NCBI GenBank assembly: GCA_002964805.2
Contig: PUDQ02000016.1
Location: 682,001 to 746,000, forward strand
Source of the DNA: Trametes villosa
Lineage: Eukaryota; Basidiomycota; Agaricomycetes; Polyporales; Polyporaceae
Direction of reading: 5' to 3'
DNA: 64,000 nt
Shown here: piece after piece, positions 43,601 through 55,450 of the stretch
Layout: every line of letters begins with the position of its first letter
Numbering within the stretch: the first letter of the stretch is position 1
Notes under the pieces: model-generated
What the model was told of the DNA's origin: nothing
What the model saw: only the letters and a program-made list of their open reading frames with translations
The model's database searches: none
Program-made: the position numbers and the translations under genes

Positions 43601-44449
43601 TGCATGTCGCTCTGCGTCACGTTGATTGTATACGCCAGAGATGAAGTAGGAAGAAGACGAACGTAGGGCTGTGTGCGGGACAGATGCAAGCCGACCTTCA
43701 AGTCCATGGAGCGATTTTTCGAACAGCTCCTGTACGCCTTGGCGTAGTCTCGAGCAGCGCCTCTCAGTTATTTCCGCGGGGTGGCAGGCCCTTGATGCCC
43801 AACGAAGCCAGAAGTAAGCAATGCGGCCGATCGTCGATCGGGCTGTCCCTGCAGCCAGCGCGTCGTACCGATCCCGGAGTAACATGTTCGCGGTATCAGC
43901 AGGTACCCCGCTTCCTGACATAAAGCATTGAGCCAGAACGCATATGCCCAGAGTATTTTCGACTCACCTGTGCTCGCGTTCGCGGCGGCATTGACGTAGG
44001 AGTGTGCTTAAGGGCACGAGAGCGCAACGCGAGACGCGAGCGGAACGTGGGCGGGGCTTTGCCAAAGATGATGATAGACCTCTGCACTTTATCGTTGGAT
44101 TGCGAAGTCATGAGCTGCTATTTCCAAGAAACATACCGTATGCCGCGTAGGATTTCCGGCCCGACCACTGCAGCTTCATCGCGGAGCTATGCAGATCATG
44201 TCCACAGTTCCTATGTGTGAGCCTACAGCTCTCACTTGATGCTGCGGCCTACAGAGTGATTGTTATCAGCATAGCGTTCCATGTCTAAGCCAAAGTGAAC
44301 AGGGGAGCTCGCTAGGTACCCGTGCAATGACCATAGTGAAAATCGTACTTGGGACTGTCTTTCGAGGCGCACGTTCTCGTAGTGGTGCTTCGAAGATTCT
44401 GAGTTTGTGAGATGATATTAAGCTATAATGGCTGAGGGGCGTCACCTTA
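40616..44449. other. Unassigned sequence
   Basis: No recognisable gene. Weak coding-like patches: minus strand near 41040-41130 (QFSPHKLVRVATQGALYVDG) and minus near 42800-42930 (LLELAELLAPGDFYDDMQCV). Neither extends through clear splice sites. An ATG in a strong Kozak-like setting (GCCACCATGG, 41460) opens a 60-codon frame without resemblance to anything known to me. Confidence 0.35.
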
Positions 44450-46700
44450 CAAGCTCCAAAGACCAACTAGCTGCGGGTGTCCGAGGCAATATTGCACGGA
44501 GCGTGGTGGCGAGATCATAGAGAAAACGCCACGAAGGACGCGAGCTGAGAGAGGCGTGTAGAACAAGCGCCGGAATCTGGCCAGAAGTGGTCGTGACGTC
44601 ATCGACCGTAGCGCTGGGAACCGACGCTGCGGCGCGCAAATTCTGTCCTTCGCCTGCGCCTTCGCCCGCTCGCTCGTCGGCAACACCTACGCTGCTCTTA
44701 TCCTTCTTTGTGATCTCGGGCTGGCCCAAGTACTGCTCTATTCCACCTCGACCTTGTACGATGCAATTATCCGCGGTACTCTGACTTCGCCCGACGACTC
44801 CGCGGACGTCGGCACTCTGAAACACTCGGCGGTCACACGACGAGTTGCATTTGGCGTGCAGGTAAGCACCGTACAGGATATGCGACCCCTCATTCATTGA
44901 ACGTCTATGCAGTAGCCACTCTTGTCCAGCGATGTGCTTTGACGTTGACGCGTACAGTATGTCTCACTCCATCCATCCTCACCTGAATGGATAGCGGTCC
45001 AGATGACGAGAGCTAACCCATACGCCTGGCCGCACGACTGATAGGTCGCAAACCAAGGGCATAAGGAGCTCGCTGCGCCCGGTTCCAGTGTCGACGCCCC
45101 CGTCACTCCTGTGGGTGCGAGGTCTCACTTCCACACGGACAGTCTAACGTCGATCTTTTCCCCTCGGCGCCTGCTTCTTGCGCCCTTGTAACTGGGTCTC
45201 TGCATGTTCCACGAGGCCGTCGAAGACCACTCTAGCCGACCTCGCCACTCGCCTGCCCAGGACATCCCTGGTGCTCGACAACGCCTTGTATGCCGTACAC
45301 GGTGCGTTACTTCCACACATCTCGCCCGTGCCCTAGCTTGACTCTTACCGGCGTGGTTGCCGTTTCGCCGTTGTCATCATCCAATCTGACTTACCGATCG
45401 CATGCCCTACCACCTCGTACGCGCCACGTCTTGTGCGCCCACGCGACGCGATTGCGATGGTATCCTCTGCTGGGTACCTTACCTACAACACATCGGGCGT
45501 ACCCACCGCTCTGATGGGCGGGGAATACTCAGGCCGCCCTTTGCGCTGCCGTGTGCCCCTCCCTCCGCCGTTCGAAAGCAGCCTTGGCCACCCTGATCGC
45601 GTCCACCCTCCGGATCGCCCGTGTTTCTAACTTGCAGCTCTTACGTGCCGTATCTCGCGCGTCCTGCCCTCTTCCGCCCCTTCTCCTGGCACTGCAGTCC
45701 CGTGGAGATGGCGGTATCCTCCCTGCGGACATATACACGCGCACGCCACCTAGGAGGACTCGCCGTACTGTGGTCACCCTCCCCTGCATCTACTTTCCAC
45801 GGGACCGCATCACAAACCCGCGTGTGGCCGGCGAACTGATTTCAGGATGTAGCCCGCGCTGAGCTCTGAAAGGACGGTCGCGAGCAATATGACACCTGGT
45901 AAACCGTCCATCTAATCGTGTCGCACGGGGCTTTCCTTCAATCCTGCTCCCTCTACCACTTGTGCCGCAAGTCCTGTGCCTGGGGTGCATCCAATGCCGC
46001 TCCGTCCTGCCTTCTGGTATCTCTCGGACCTTGGCGTTTATACCCACCGCGTAGATCACGGCGCGCCGACTATCTCGCTCAGCACAATCTCGCTACCCGT
46101 CCCGCATGAGCCCATTCCGAATCCGAACGCTTGCTCTGCCACTCGTTCCACGGCTTCGTCTACCCTGGCATCTGTCTCAATACCATTCGACACTGCGACA
46201 CCCCGCATCGACCTCTGTAACCTCGCGCGGCCTGGAACCCCTTACAACGGGCTCTCAACTCATGACGGAGCACGCCGTGGCTTGGTGGGTGCCTTTCGAC
46301 TCGCAGGTGTTGCGGAGGTTGGAGCCTCACGCTGATTTGCCGCTCGACAGGCTGCTCCCCACTTTGCCGCAGCTCTCACTCTTCCCTCCGCATTTACCAC
46401 CGTGCAGCCGTGTGCAGCGCACAAGAGCATGAGCAGGCTTTAGTCGCCGTCACCGTGGGGTACGTGCTTAACGCACCTATGATCCGCCCGCCACTAATAA
46501 GCATGTACCCCGTGTCATGTCCTCGCTTTCACCGGCTTCGCTACTCTCAAGACCTGCAGGCGGCTTCCCGATGCGAGCCACAGAACGCCCTCCTTCTCGC
46601 TATTCAGCAATCGCCATACATACTCTATCCAGATACGTATCAGTCTGGGTATAGACATAACGTGGAACGTCGTCCCTCGCGACTCGTCTCGCACCCGCGC
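44450..46700 (+). repeat. R1 family member 3 (older diverged copy)
   Basis: Weaker, co-linear relative of 27390-29600. Landmarks: GTGACGTCATCGACCGTAGC (44593), GTGCAGGTAAGCAC (44857), AACGTCTATGC (44899), CAGCGATGTGC (44927) and TGGCCACTCGC-like GCCACTCGCC (45243). Between 44640 and 44861 the plus strand stays open in a hydrophobic frame (ALILLCDLGLAQVLLY) up to the GTAAGC donor-like site. This is the best hint that the family once coded for protein, but the frame is not preserved in members 1 and 2. Confidence 0.6.
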
Positions 46701-49700
46701 TCGCGCTCGCGCGCGCCCAACGTGCCTTGGCTGGGTACGCACACGCGCCGGGATACTCCGATATGCACGTTCGCTGTCTGCGGAGGGCTTCGAGCGCCGC
46801 GGTTGCTTCTGCGCGCCGCTCTTACTCTCCCTCGCGCAGACGCGTTCACCATCTGTACCTACCGCGCCAACGACGTGCCATCTCGATGGCCCCGCTTCAG
46901 TGCAAGTGCGCTAGATCCTCGGCGGCCGTCCCTCATCACAGAAGACCGGGACGACGAGTTGTGGTTTCTCCCGTGAACGGCGAACTCAAGATGCTTGGAC
47001 GAGCGTCCCTTACAGTGTGTATTCCTAACTTAAGCTACCACGCCTTGCTCACATCTACTACTCCACCTTCGCCAGCGTCCTAAAGGACTCGCTACGGACC
47101 TCCTTCGGCCGCGGCCTATGTCTGTACAGGCCCTTGGCTACTCATACGCGGATATAAGCGCGTGTGACTGTCTAGGGAAGCTGCGGACTTCGGCACCGTG
47201 CACGAGCTTCTGTGTACCGCGTGCGTCACAAATTTGAAGTTCGCCAACCTTCGTGACACCCAAAGCATAGAGACGCGCATAGTGTACTCGAGGACAACAC
47301 TCAAATAACGAGTTTCGTCAGGGGTGTCATCGTGCAAACCGACAACACTCGGGATCGCACGGTGGAGCTCAGCTCGAGTGACATTCATGTGCGTACAGCG
47401 GAGTGGGTAGACATAGCGATACAAGTAAACGAAGATTGTCCAGTCGTGGCGCGTCGTGATAAATCGAGTACACATCTCATACCATCCCGAGGACCCCGCC
47501 TCCCGCCCCACCACGGTAACCCGACTTCTCGCAGCAATACCAGTCGCAAGTCGCCAGCCGCTCACCGCCATGTCAGCTTCGACCCGCCGCGGAAGCTTAG
47601 GTCACCCGCGTTCCCGTTCCCGCTTGCTAAGCTGCTACGCACCCTGTTGTGCTGTTACACGAGCCGCGCGGACGACCCCGCCAGGAAGGACATGCGCTTC
47701 GGCCCCTTCGCGGGCGATATCGCTGCGCGCCGCGCGCCGCGCGCCCGTCGCGGACAGGCCGTCCCGCCGCCCAGCAATGCGCGCCCCTGCAGCGAGAGCT
47801 GCGTGATCATGCTCGAGCGCCGCCGCGGCTGCTAGCCGCGCATAAGCCCGACGTTTAGCCGCCGCCGCCCCGCCTTGCTCGCGCCGACGGCCTTAGGCGT
47901 GAGCGGCGCGCCTTTTATGGGGTTGCCGTGGTGCCGCTCGCGAGCCTCGCCAAGCACGGTCTTCAAAGCGCTGCGAGTCGATGGACTCGGACGACAAGGC
48001 GCAGTTCGTGTTGCGGTCACCGAGCGGGGTCGCGCGCCGTGGGGAACCGAGCGCCATGGTACGCTCCTTGTCGTCGTCCGCCAGCCCCCGTAGTGTTGTG
48101 AAGCCCGCTCGCGACTTGGGGAAGTGGTGATCGGGTCGGCTTGCTCGTGGAGGCCGGGCCGGTGCGCCGCAAAGCAGGCCTGACAACGATAAGGCTGCAG
48201 ACGACGGGGAAGCTGAGAAGAGGCTTAGAGCTCGGCGGGGTCCGTCTTCTGGTGCTTCTACTCGCTCTCCGAGCCGGCCATGGACAGGTTCCGATGAGGG
48301 CTTGAACTAGGTCCACAGGGGTGACCGAGAGCGACGTGTGTTCGGGCTGCCCCGGGTAGTGTGCTTCGCGAACATTGTCAGCGCTGGACGTCTCTCGACA
48401 GGCCTCGGACATACCGTCGCAATGGTCGAGCACTGGCCGCTTCAGGTATTGAGTGTTGGGACTGCGTCATGTCGCTTGACGGCGGGCGCGGAACAAATTG
48501 GGGATGGTATCTAGCCTTGACACGGAGAATATCGCGCGTGAGAAGCGGCTGCACTACGTTGACCTCGTGTTGCGCCTAAGCGGGTGCCCGCGGACTGACC
48601 ATCCTTCCAGCAGGACCCTACACAGGCAACCCAAGGAATATGAGGGCAAGGCTCGAGCAGCGATAGTGCGCGTGGCTTACATGGATGGGAACTGCGCGGC
48701 GTTCTTGCGCGTTGGGCACAAGCTGAGGAAGCCGAACCCCAAACGTTTGCGGCGTATACGGCCAAGGCTCGCACACGGGTGCCACCTCCCGTGTCGGGAC
48801 GCAGGTGGAGCGATACTCGTCGCTCGTGTGGATGCAGGTCCGCGAGGTATGCGACATACTAGAGAAAGGTATACTAAGTGAGAGGTCAGTACGAATATTG
48901 GGGCTGTAACGCCCGTACATGATGTGTCGAAGTGAACTCACCTGGACGACTGCCGCATCCGACGGATACGGAATATCTTGATTCTTACAGGACATCGAGC
49001 ATGGCAAGGGTACGAAACGCGAGGGGGGGCGTGCAAGTACAAGGTCCTCCCATTGTCGCGGTGCAATTGCAGTCGAGACGCGCGCGCGCTGCACTGGACT
49101 TCCTACGCACGTACAAGGTGAGCAACTCTTCAGCAATCTGCACGGCAAAGACACGGGTATGGCCGGTAAATAGCACATCTCATGCCGAAGGAAGAGACAT
49201 GCTTGCTAACTTTGGAGAGGGCTAAGTAGTCGGGATCCAGAGAAGAGTATAGATGTCTAACGAAGGAGGAGCCTCGGGCGTGACTCCCGCTGAATGCGGA
49301 TATCTCGGGTGGAGCGGATGGATAGGGCCTGAGGTAGAGCGAGCGGTTAGTGTCATCCAAGACGTAGGAATAACAGGACGACGGGAAGGAGATAGAGGAC
49401 GTACCGTTTAGCTTTTGGAGTAAGTATCGCATGCGATGCAGGTCGTGAGTCGATGGTGCTGCAACCGCGGGCATGCACGAAAAGGGGATCGCCCTAACGA
49501 GCGGGAGGGTGTCCTTAGCGGCGGCGGCGTTCGCAAACAAGATAAACACTGCCAAAAGGCACGGGTCAGCACACGAGCTGAGAGTCGCTTTTGAGCCTTT
49601 CAGACCCAAGCTTGAGATACACTGATAGAAAGTCACCCAGAGGGCCGCTGACACGCAAGACGGTACAGGGTGGAAGACCGAGACGATGACTCGCTATGAC

Positions 49701-52531
49701 CGCGAACGGCATACAGGACGATGTGGGGACGCCGAGGGGCGGGTATATACAGCTACCGTGAGGTACCCAATTCTCTGTCGTGCTTACCTGGACATTTCAT
49801 ACCCGGTTTGCTACCTCTCCTGAGAGTCGAGGATGATGCATTGTCAGTCAACGGCCGGACTTGGCTGTAACTTGTGCTGAGCCATCCGCAGTGGGTCGCA
49901 AAGCGTCTGTGGTTGGAGCCTAGAAGATGAACAGTGGAGGCCGATATGTTACATGAAAGCCCTTGCGCGGTGGATTTGCGAAGGTGAATGGTGCCACCGC
50001 CGCAGAAGAGGGAGTGTGGGAGAGGACCTGACCGCGCGTTGCCGCTAAGTGAGCCTTGGCGCTTAGCATAAGCGCTTAGCATACACGCGCGTCCCTCGCC
50101 TGTTCCGCTTCTTTCTCTACTCTCCTTCTATCCTCCTGCTCTCCTGCGTTGTCGACCGCGGACAGAGGATTTTGGTCGGTGAATACCACGGTACGTGGTG
50201 TTTGCATGCTCTGTTAGCATCGCGTACTGATGCAGCTCGCAAGCCTTCCGAAACGTCCAGTGCTCACCACTGTTTACGTCCTTGGGGCCAGTACCGTCCG
50301 AGTCCTTAAGCGTATCCTCTAGGTGTCCCAGCTATCTGCTAAGCCAGCTATCTGCTAAGCGGAGATCTGTACTACGCACGGCGTTGGATATGCACCACAG
50401 CGCGAACGCGCTCGTGCGAGGCGAGGGAATGTGGAGCTGGCCCGTGCATACCGCGGTGCGCCGAACCTGGCCAGTCCGCGGAGGGGTCGAGAGAACGCCT
50501 GGGGCAACGGTTATACTCTCCGCGCGGACTCACCCGTCAACTGCAGCACGCTCTCGAGTTTTTGAGCTGCATAAGCCCGGCCTCGGAAGCACCACCTCAC
50601 TGCCTTCGTCTTCGCCGGCACAGCGTCACGGAAACCACGCGACGGATAGAGGAGATTAGTGCGTATACCCGCTTGCAACGTTGAACTTGCAGCTCACTCA
50701 TGCCAGCTATTCCTCCTACTCGGTCTTCCATCTCATCGCGTGGTGCACATTGTCTCCAATCCGACACCGCCCGGCCTCTCTCGTGCTCAGAGAGTCTTCT
50801 TTGCAAGGTTATGTGCGCGTTCTGAGGGTAACACCGCAACGTCGCACATAGACCAGGTAACCGGATGCAAATCCCCCGGTCAAGGTCGATATGCTGGCGA
50901 GCAGCGACATTCGGAGATGCGTGAGTCTTTAACGCCGCTTCCGCTAAGTCGCCATCTCATCCAGTCTCGCAGGTAGTTCAACGACGAGTACAGGGCCTTA
51001 CGCCGCCGTCTACCGCCGAGCGCAGACCCTCGGCGGTGCCACCTTCGTCCTAACAGGCATCTCCACGTCAGGACAGAACACCCCGCGGCCATTGAAACCC
51101 GCGCCTGAACGAACTTCGCTTTGCGCCTTCGCTCATGGAATCGTGTCGCAGGCGTTCAACGCGTGCGGCGTTCTGCTCTCATTCCTGCAAGGTGCGTCTC
51201 AAACCCCACGAAGGGGATTGCCCATCTGACCTCCTCCGCTGCGTCTCGCGGACTCGTCGACGCCAACAAAACCTGGGGCTTCGCCAGGCCCGCATGTCGC
51301 TCCGGTAAATGCGCGATACATTGAAGCGCGGCGTGGTGATGCAGGTGCGTTACTCCGGATCGTGCTTATGCGCCCGTGCTCGACCCCCTGCCCGTCGTTC
51401 TGCGAGGAGTCATCGAGGACCCCAGACGCTCTGACGACGGCGCTCCCGTGCTCCAACGCTACGGACGTACGAGACGAAAGCCACTTTCTCCGTCTTCGAC
51501 GCCGGTGCCGGGTGTCCCCCGCGTTTGCTTGGTAGGTGCATGGGGCGTCAGCGCCGTGGCTACGTTTCGGACGCGATGGGCCAGGCGGGCGAGGGAAAGG
51601 GGACTTGTACTGTACAGCAAAGAAGGTACATGAGAACTATATCGGTACTCTGAGTGTTGAAACCCAGATTGCGGACGCCGTCAGGACCACCACAAGGACG
51701 AGCCTACGTACGTATCGTGTCCGGTATACAGTGCAGAGCTCAACCAAGGCGAGACGGGACGAGGTGAAGGGGGCGGAGATAACGAGAGACGGTCGTAGAG
51801 CATATGTAGGGAAAAGTGGGTGCATAGAGAGCGCGACGGAGGAGGGTCTGAGCGTGTATCTTTCGAGAAATGGCAAGAATCGGGACGGGGGCGGGGCGAC
51901 AGAGAACATAGGTACGTATCGTACATCACAAGAAGGAATCAGAGGGGCAGTACAGCGCATTCGGAGAAGTGGGGAAGAGCGCGAGACGAAAGGCCATTTC
52001 AGGAAGAAGGAGAGAGGCTGCTTGCGAGCTGAACCGCTGCCGAGCCCGACCCGCGTGGCGAGACGCGCGGTGCGCATTGGACAGGGAGGCAGCGGCCTCC
52101 GCGTCCATCTACTGTCGTGAAGACGAGTACGAGGCGAAATGGATTGAGGTTTGGGAAGTGTCGAGGACACGTCGAGAGACGCGAGGCTCCCACACGTGGG
52201 CCACTCGGGTGTATGCTTCAGCGCAGCGCAGGGATGGTGACGAGTAGGAATATAACGACGGGCGCGTCCCAGAGTGGGGAAATGACTGTGCGTGGGGAAG
52301 GCAGTACCGGCAGGAGGAAGTATACGCTGTAATGGGGTATCGGGAGCTGTGGGAGCATAGAGAACGAACGACCGAATGGTAGTAACGCCGTGAGAGAGGG
52401 AGAAAGTTGTGGGGAGGTGTATACACCGCAATGGAAGAGGGTCCAGAGGAGCTGAAGAGAGGCGAAGAGCGGGATGAGGATCCTGCGGGCTTGCAGCTCG
52501 AGGTGCCACATGTGATTGACTGTGTCGCGCT
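46701..52531. other. Unassigned sequence
   Basis: No gene is recognised in 5.8 kb. Long open frames at 51637-52707 (minus) and 51536-52120 (plus) overlap and are dominated by Arg, Ser and Pro, so they are treated as compositional. The most gene-like text is near 47580-47830 (plus), without splice support. Confidence 0.4.
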
Positions 52532-55450
52532 CTACAGAAAGGAGCGATTCTCGGGGAGGGCGGTACTCGTTGATGAGGAGGGTTCCCCGAGTGGCGCAGT
52601 GAAACCGGTTGGGGCACTCTCTTCCCGGATCGCAGGAGGGGCGGCTCTGCTCGAAGAAGGTCCACTCGGAGACTGCTCGGATAGGACTTTGTCTGACTCT
52701 GCCTCATTCGCCGCCGCAGTATCCGCCGTTTTGTTCAAAGAAGCGGATTTTCTGAGAGGCAGTTTTTCAGATATTGACAAATGGCGGAAACAGACAGGAG
52801 AGGGCTGACCTTTCTCCCCTGAGCTTGCCCTCCAAGCTGAGGCTGTTAACCCTGTCCTTCATCCTGGACGCCCACATTGAAATGTATGTAGTGACATCGA
52901 TACGACCGTCAACGTAGCTCTTGGATCTTGCGAGTGTGTCCGCCATCTTCGCGACGTCAGAGACCACGGTTTCATCAAAGCACTGCAGCACCTCGTCCGA
53001 TAGAATTTCCGGGGCGAGTAGCTCCGTGATGTTCAAGAGTGCTTGTGCCCGCGGATCCGCCGCGACGTACTTCACCTGAGTTTCCGGGAATAGTTTCGAG
53101 TTCAACAAGGTGCCAGTTAGCTGTGCGAGAACGTCCCCGGTGTAGGTGCGAACAGTGATCAGGTCCTCGGGACGGTGCTGGAATGCCTCCAAAGCTATTT
53201 TGGCACACTTGAGGAAGTGGTAGGCACACTTGAGATGCGTGGAAAGGCCTGCTATCGCCTCGTCGCCGGAGATGCTCGCCTCGGTGAGGCGGACTTGATG
53301 ATAAGCCCCGGTCACGGCTGACAGGCGGGTCATTCAGTACATGAGGTATTGGCAAGCGGGTGCAACCTCACCTTGTAGGAAGACCTTTTCCATACCGACC
53401 TTTACGCGCCTTTCAGAGCCAAGCAGGGAACTTCTCCCTTGTGCAACCAAGACTTGACTCAGGAAGGGGAGTCGCGGACAGGCTTTCGCCCGAGTCAGCT
53501 CTTTTGCGATGGCGTCGAAAGCTGACATTGCCCATTCCGTGTCCGCAGCATTCATGTGAGACGACCAGCCTCCGCTGCCCCAGTAGGCTTCTAGGGCGTC
53601 CTTCGCCTCTTCTGAGAGAGACTGAGCTGTGGTATCCGAGTCGAGCAGTACGCACACGATGACCTGGAGCCACAGTAGCTTTTGTTGGTTATTGTTTCCT
53701 GGCAAGGGGTTTTTCGCTGTTGGGCCGAAATACCTCAGCGCATACACGTAAACTTGACGGAAGAAGTCGACAACATCCTTTCTGTCGAATGTCGTGAGGC
53801 CGACTGCCGCATCGGATAGGGCATCGGCATGCAGAGTGGACCTATAAGCCTCGACCAGGACCTGCTTATCCACCGCAACCCTGGATTTGATGACGGTCTT
53901 CAGTTCTTGTGAGTGATACAATTGTTTGCGGCGTTCCCAGGCCGCAGATGGAGACGCGATGATGCGGAGCCAAGAGCGCCCAGGTGGGTTGGAGGTACCG
54001 TGGGCAGCAGAGGCAGTAGCGGCAGCGGGGGTGGCGGGGGTAGCGGGGGTGGCGGGAGCAACGATGGCACTGGCAGCAGCGACGGCATCGCTTGCAGCAG
54101 CTAGGGAACTGGCGGCACCGGCGGCACCAGGGATAGCGAGGGCACTGATGGCAGAGGCGATAGCACTGCTAGCAGCGGTGAGCGCTCTGGAAACGGTGAG
54201 GGCTTTGGAAGCGGTGGGGGCATTGGTGACAGCGGGGGTGGTAGGGGCACCGGGGGCAGCGACGGGATCGGGGGTAACGAGGGCAGCGGCAGCAGCAACA
54301 GCATTGCTCGCAGCTGCGAGGGAGCTGGCGGCACCGGCGGCACCAGGGACAGAAAGGGCACTGATGGCAGAAGCGATGGCACTGCTGGAAGCAGCGAGGG
54401 CTTTGGCGACAGGGGAAGCTGTGGCGTCGGCGGAGGAACTCGTGGTACCAGGTGTAACATCGGTGTTGGAGGCAGCGGGAGCGCTGGGGGTACCAACTAT
54501 GCGCTTGATGGCACTGGTGATTTTGCGAGCGCCGGACGATGCCATAGCGTACACGAAATACCCCAGTGGGCCGAGGCAGATGGCGTAGAGTTGGGGGGTG
54601 AGATAGGGACAGCTCGGTTTGAAGGCAGGAAGGAGGATGATGATAATGGTGATTCCACCTAGGAGGCCCACGAGGGCGGAGGAGACTATGGCGACGGTGT
54701 TGTGAATATTCCACAGGAGGATGAGGAGACCACCAAGGAAGCAGGCGAGGCCGAGCAGGAGCAATACAGGAATGATACCAATGATTTCCTCTACATGCCA
54801 CTTAGAGATGTTATTGAGGCGGTGCTGGCGTAGTCGAGCAATTGCCCGCGATCCCCCTGTGGTTCCGTTGATAAACACGCTGATCCACTGCATCACCAAG
54901 ATGCTGACAGTAATTGCGGCGAGACTGAGGATAAGTCCAGAGAACCACAGGCTGTTGAGCCATATGGCCCAGCGTGGAACGAAGGTAGATGCGCCGACGT
55001 CGACTCTGGCACTCGGCTGCTGCGTAGAGTTGAGGAAGGGCGGATGAATGGAAAAGCTGACTAGCTGCAAGGAGATCTGCTGAAGGGCTGCAAGCAAGGG
55101 ATCCGGCGGGGCAGGAGGCTGGAGTAGGGCATATGATTGTACATTGAATGTGGTGAGAACGGCCGAGAACAGACCAGCCTTACAGCGCATACATCCTCAA
55201 CAGACGTTGAACACCTAGGAGACAGATCACGTACGAATATGAGATAGGTATCAATCTCCTTCACCCATCGATCCACAGTTTCTTTGTTGCATGTTTGCGC
55301 CATGCTCCCCGCATTGTCCCAGGCTTTGTCTTTCTCCTCTTGATTATACACTCGCTCACGCGATGTGTTCACTTCCTAGAGAATACAGTTCGACTAAGAG
55401 CAAGCAGCAAACTCCGGACTGGCGGGACATACATCCAGAGTTTTCACCAT
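52532..55450 (-). CDS. DUF6535-family membrane protein, 897 aa, five exons
   Basis: Exons 55450-55433, 55375-55235, 55178-53372, 53317-52810 and 52751-52532. Introns are 54-58 nt (GTATGT...CTAG, GTACGT...TAAG, GTGAGG...TCAG, GTCAGC...TCAG), all phases agreeing. The N-terminal block AGLFSAVLTTFNVQSYALLQ, LQQISLQLVSF, WAIWLNSLWFSGLILSL, then RLRQHRLN, is the hallmark of DUF6535, a basidiomycete family of membrane proteins with no known function. Membrane segments lie near 124-151 and 184-236. An Ala-rich low-complexity region (about 290-435) contains two copies of a 42-residue unit. The rest is soluble and helical, and the tail is Ser/Pro-rich. The TGA at 53336-53334 lies inside intron 3, so it is not a nonsense codon. 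The six-codon first exon is the least certain part. Confidence 0.8.
53960..54420 (-). repeat. Ala-rich internal duplication in the DUF6535 gene
   Basis: Codes two similar 42-residue units, each containing SAIASAISAL, PGAAGAASSLAAAS and a closing AxxALV/AxxAIV, separated by a Pro/Thr-rich linker (about residues 293-334 and 366-407). The plus strand is rich in GGC/GCA repeats. It looks like an in-frame tandem duplication. Confidence 0.7.

Noticed and set aside
51637..52707. 356-codon minus-strand open frame
   Set aside because: Overlaps long open frames on the plus strand, has biased Arg/Ser/Pro/Leu composition and no recognisable domain or splice pattern.
53334..53336. In-frame TGA interpreted as a nonsense mutation in the DUF6535 gene
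   Set aside because: It lies inside a 54-nt stretch with donor GTGAGG, branch-like TACTGAAT and acceptor TGTCAG. Removing it keeps phase with the next two exons.
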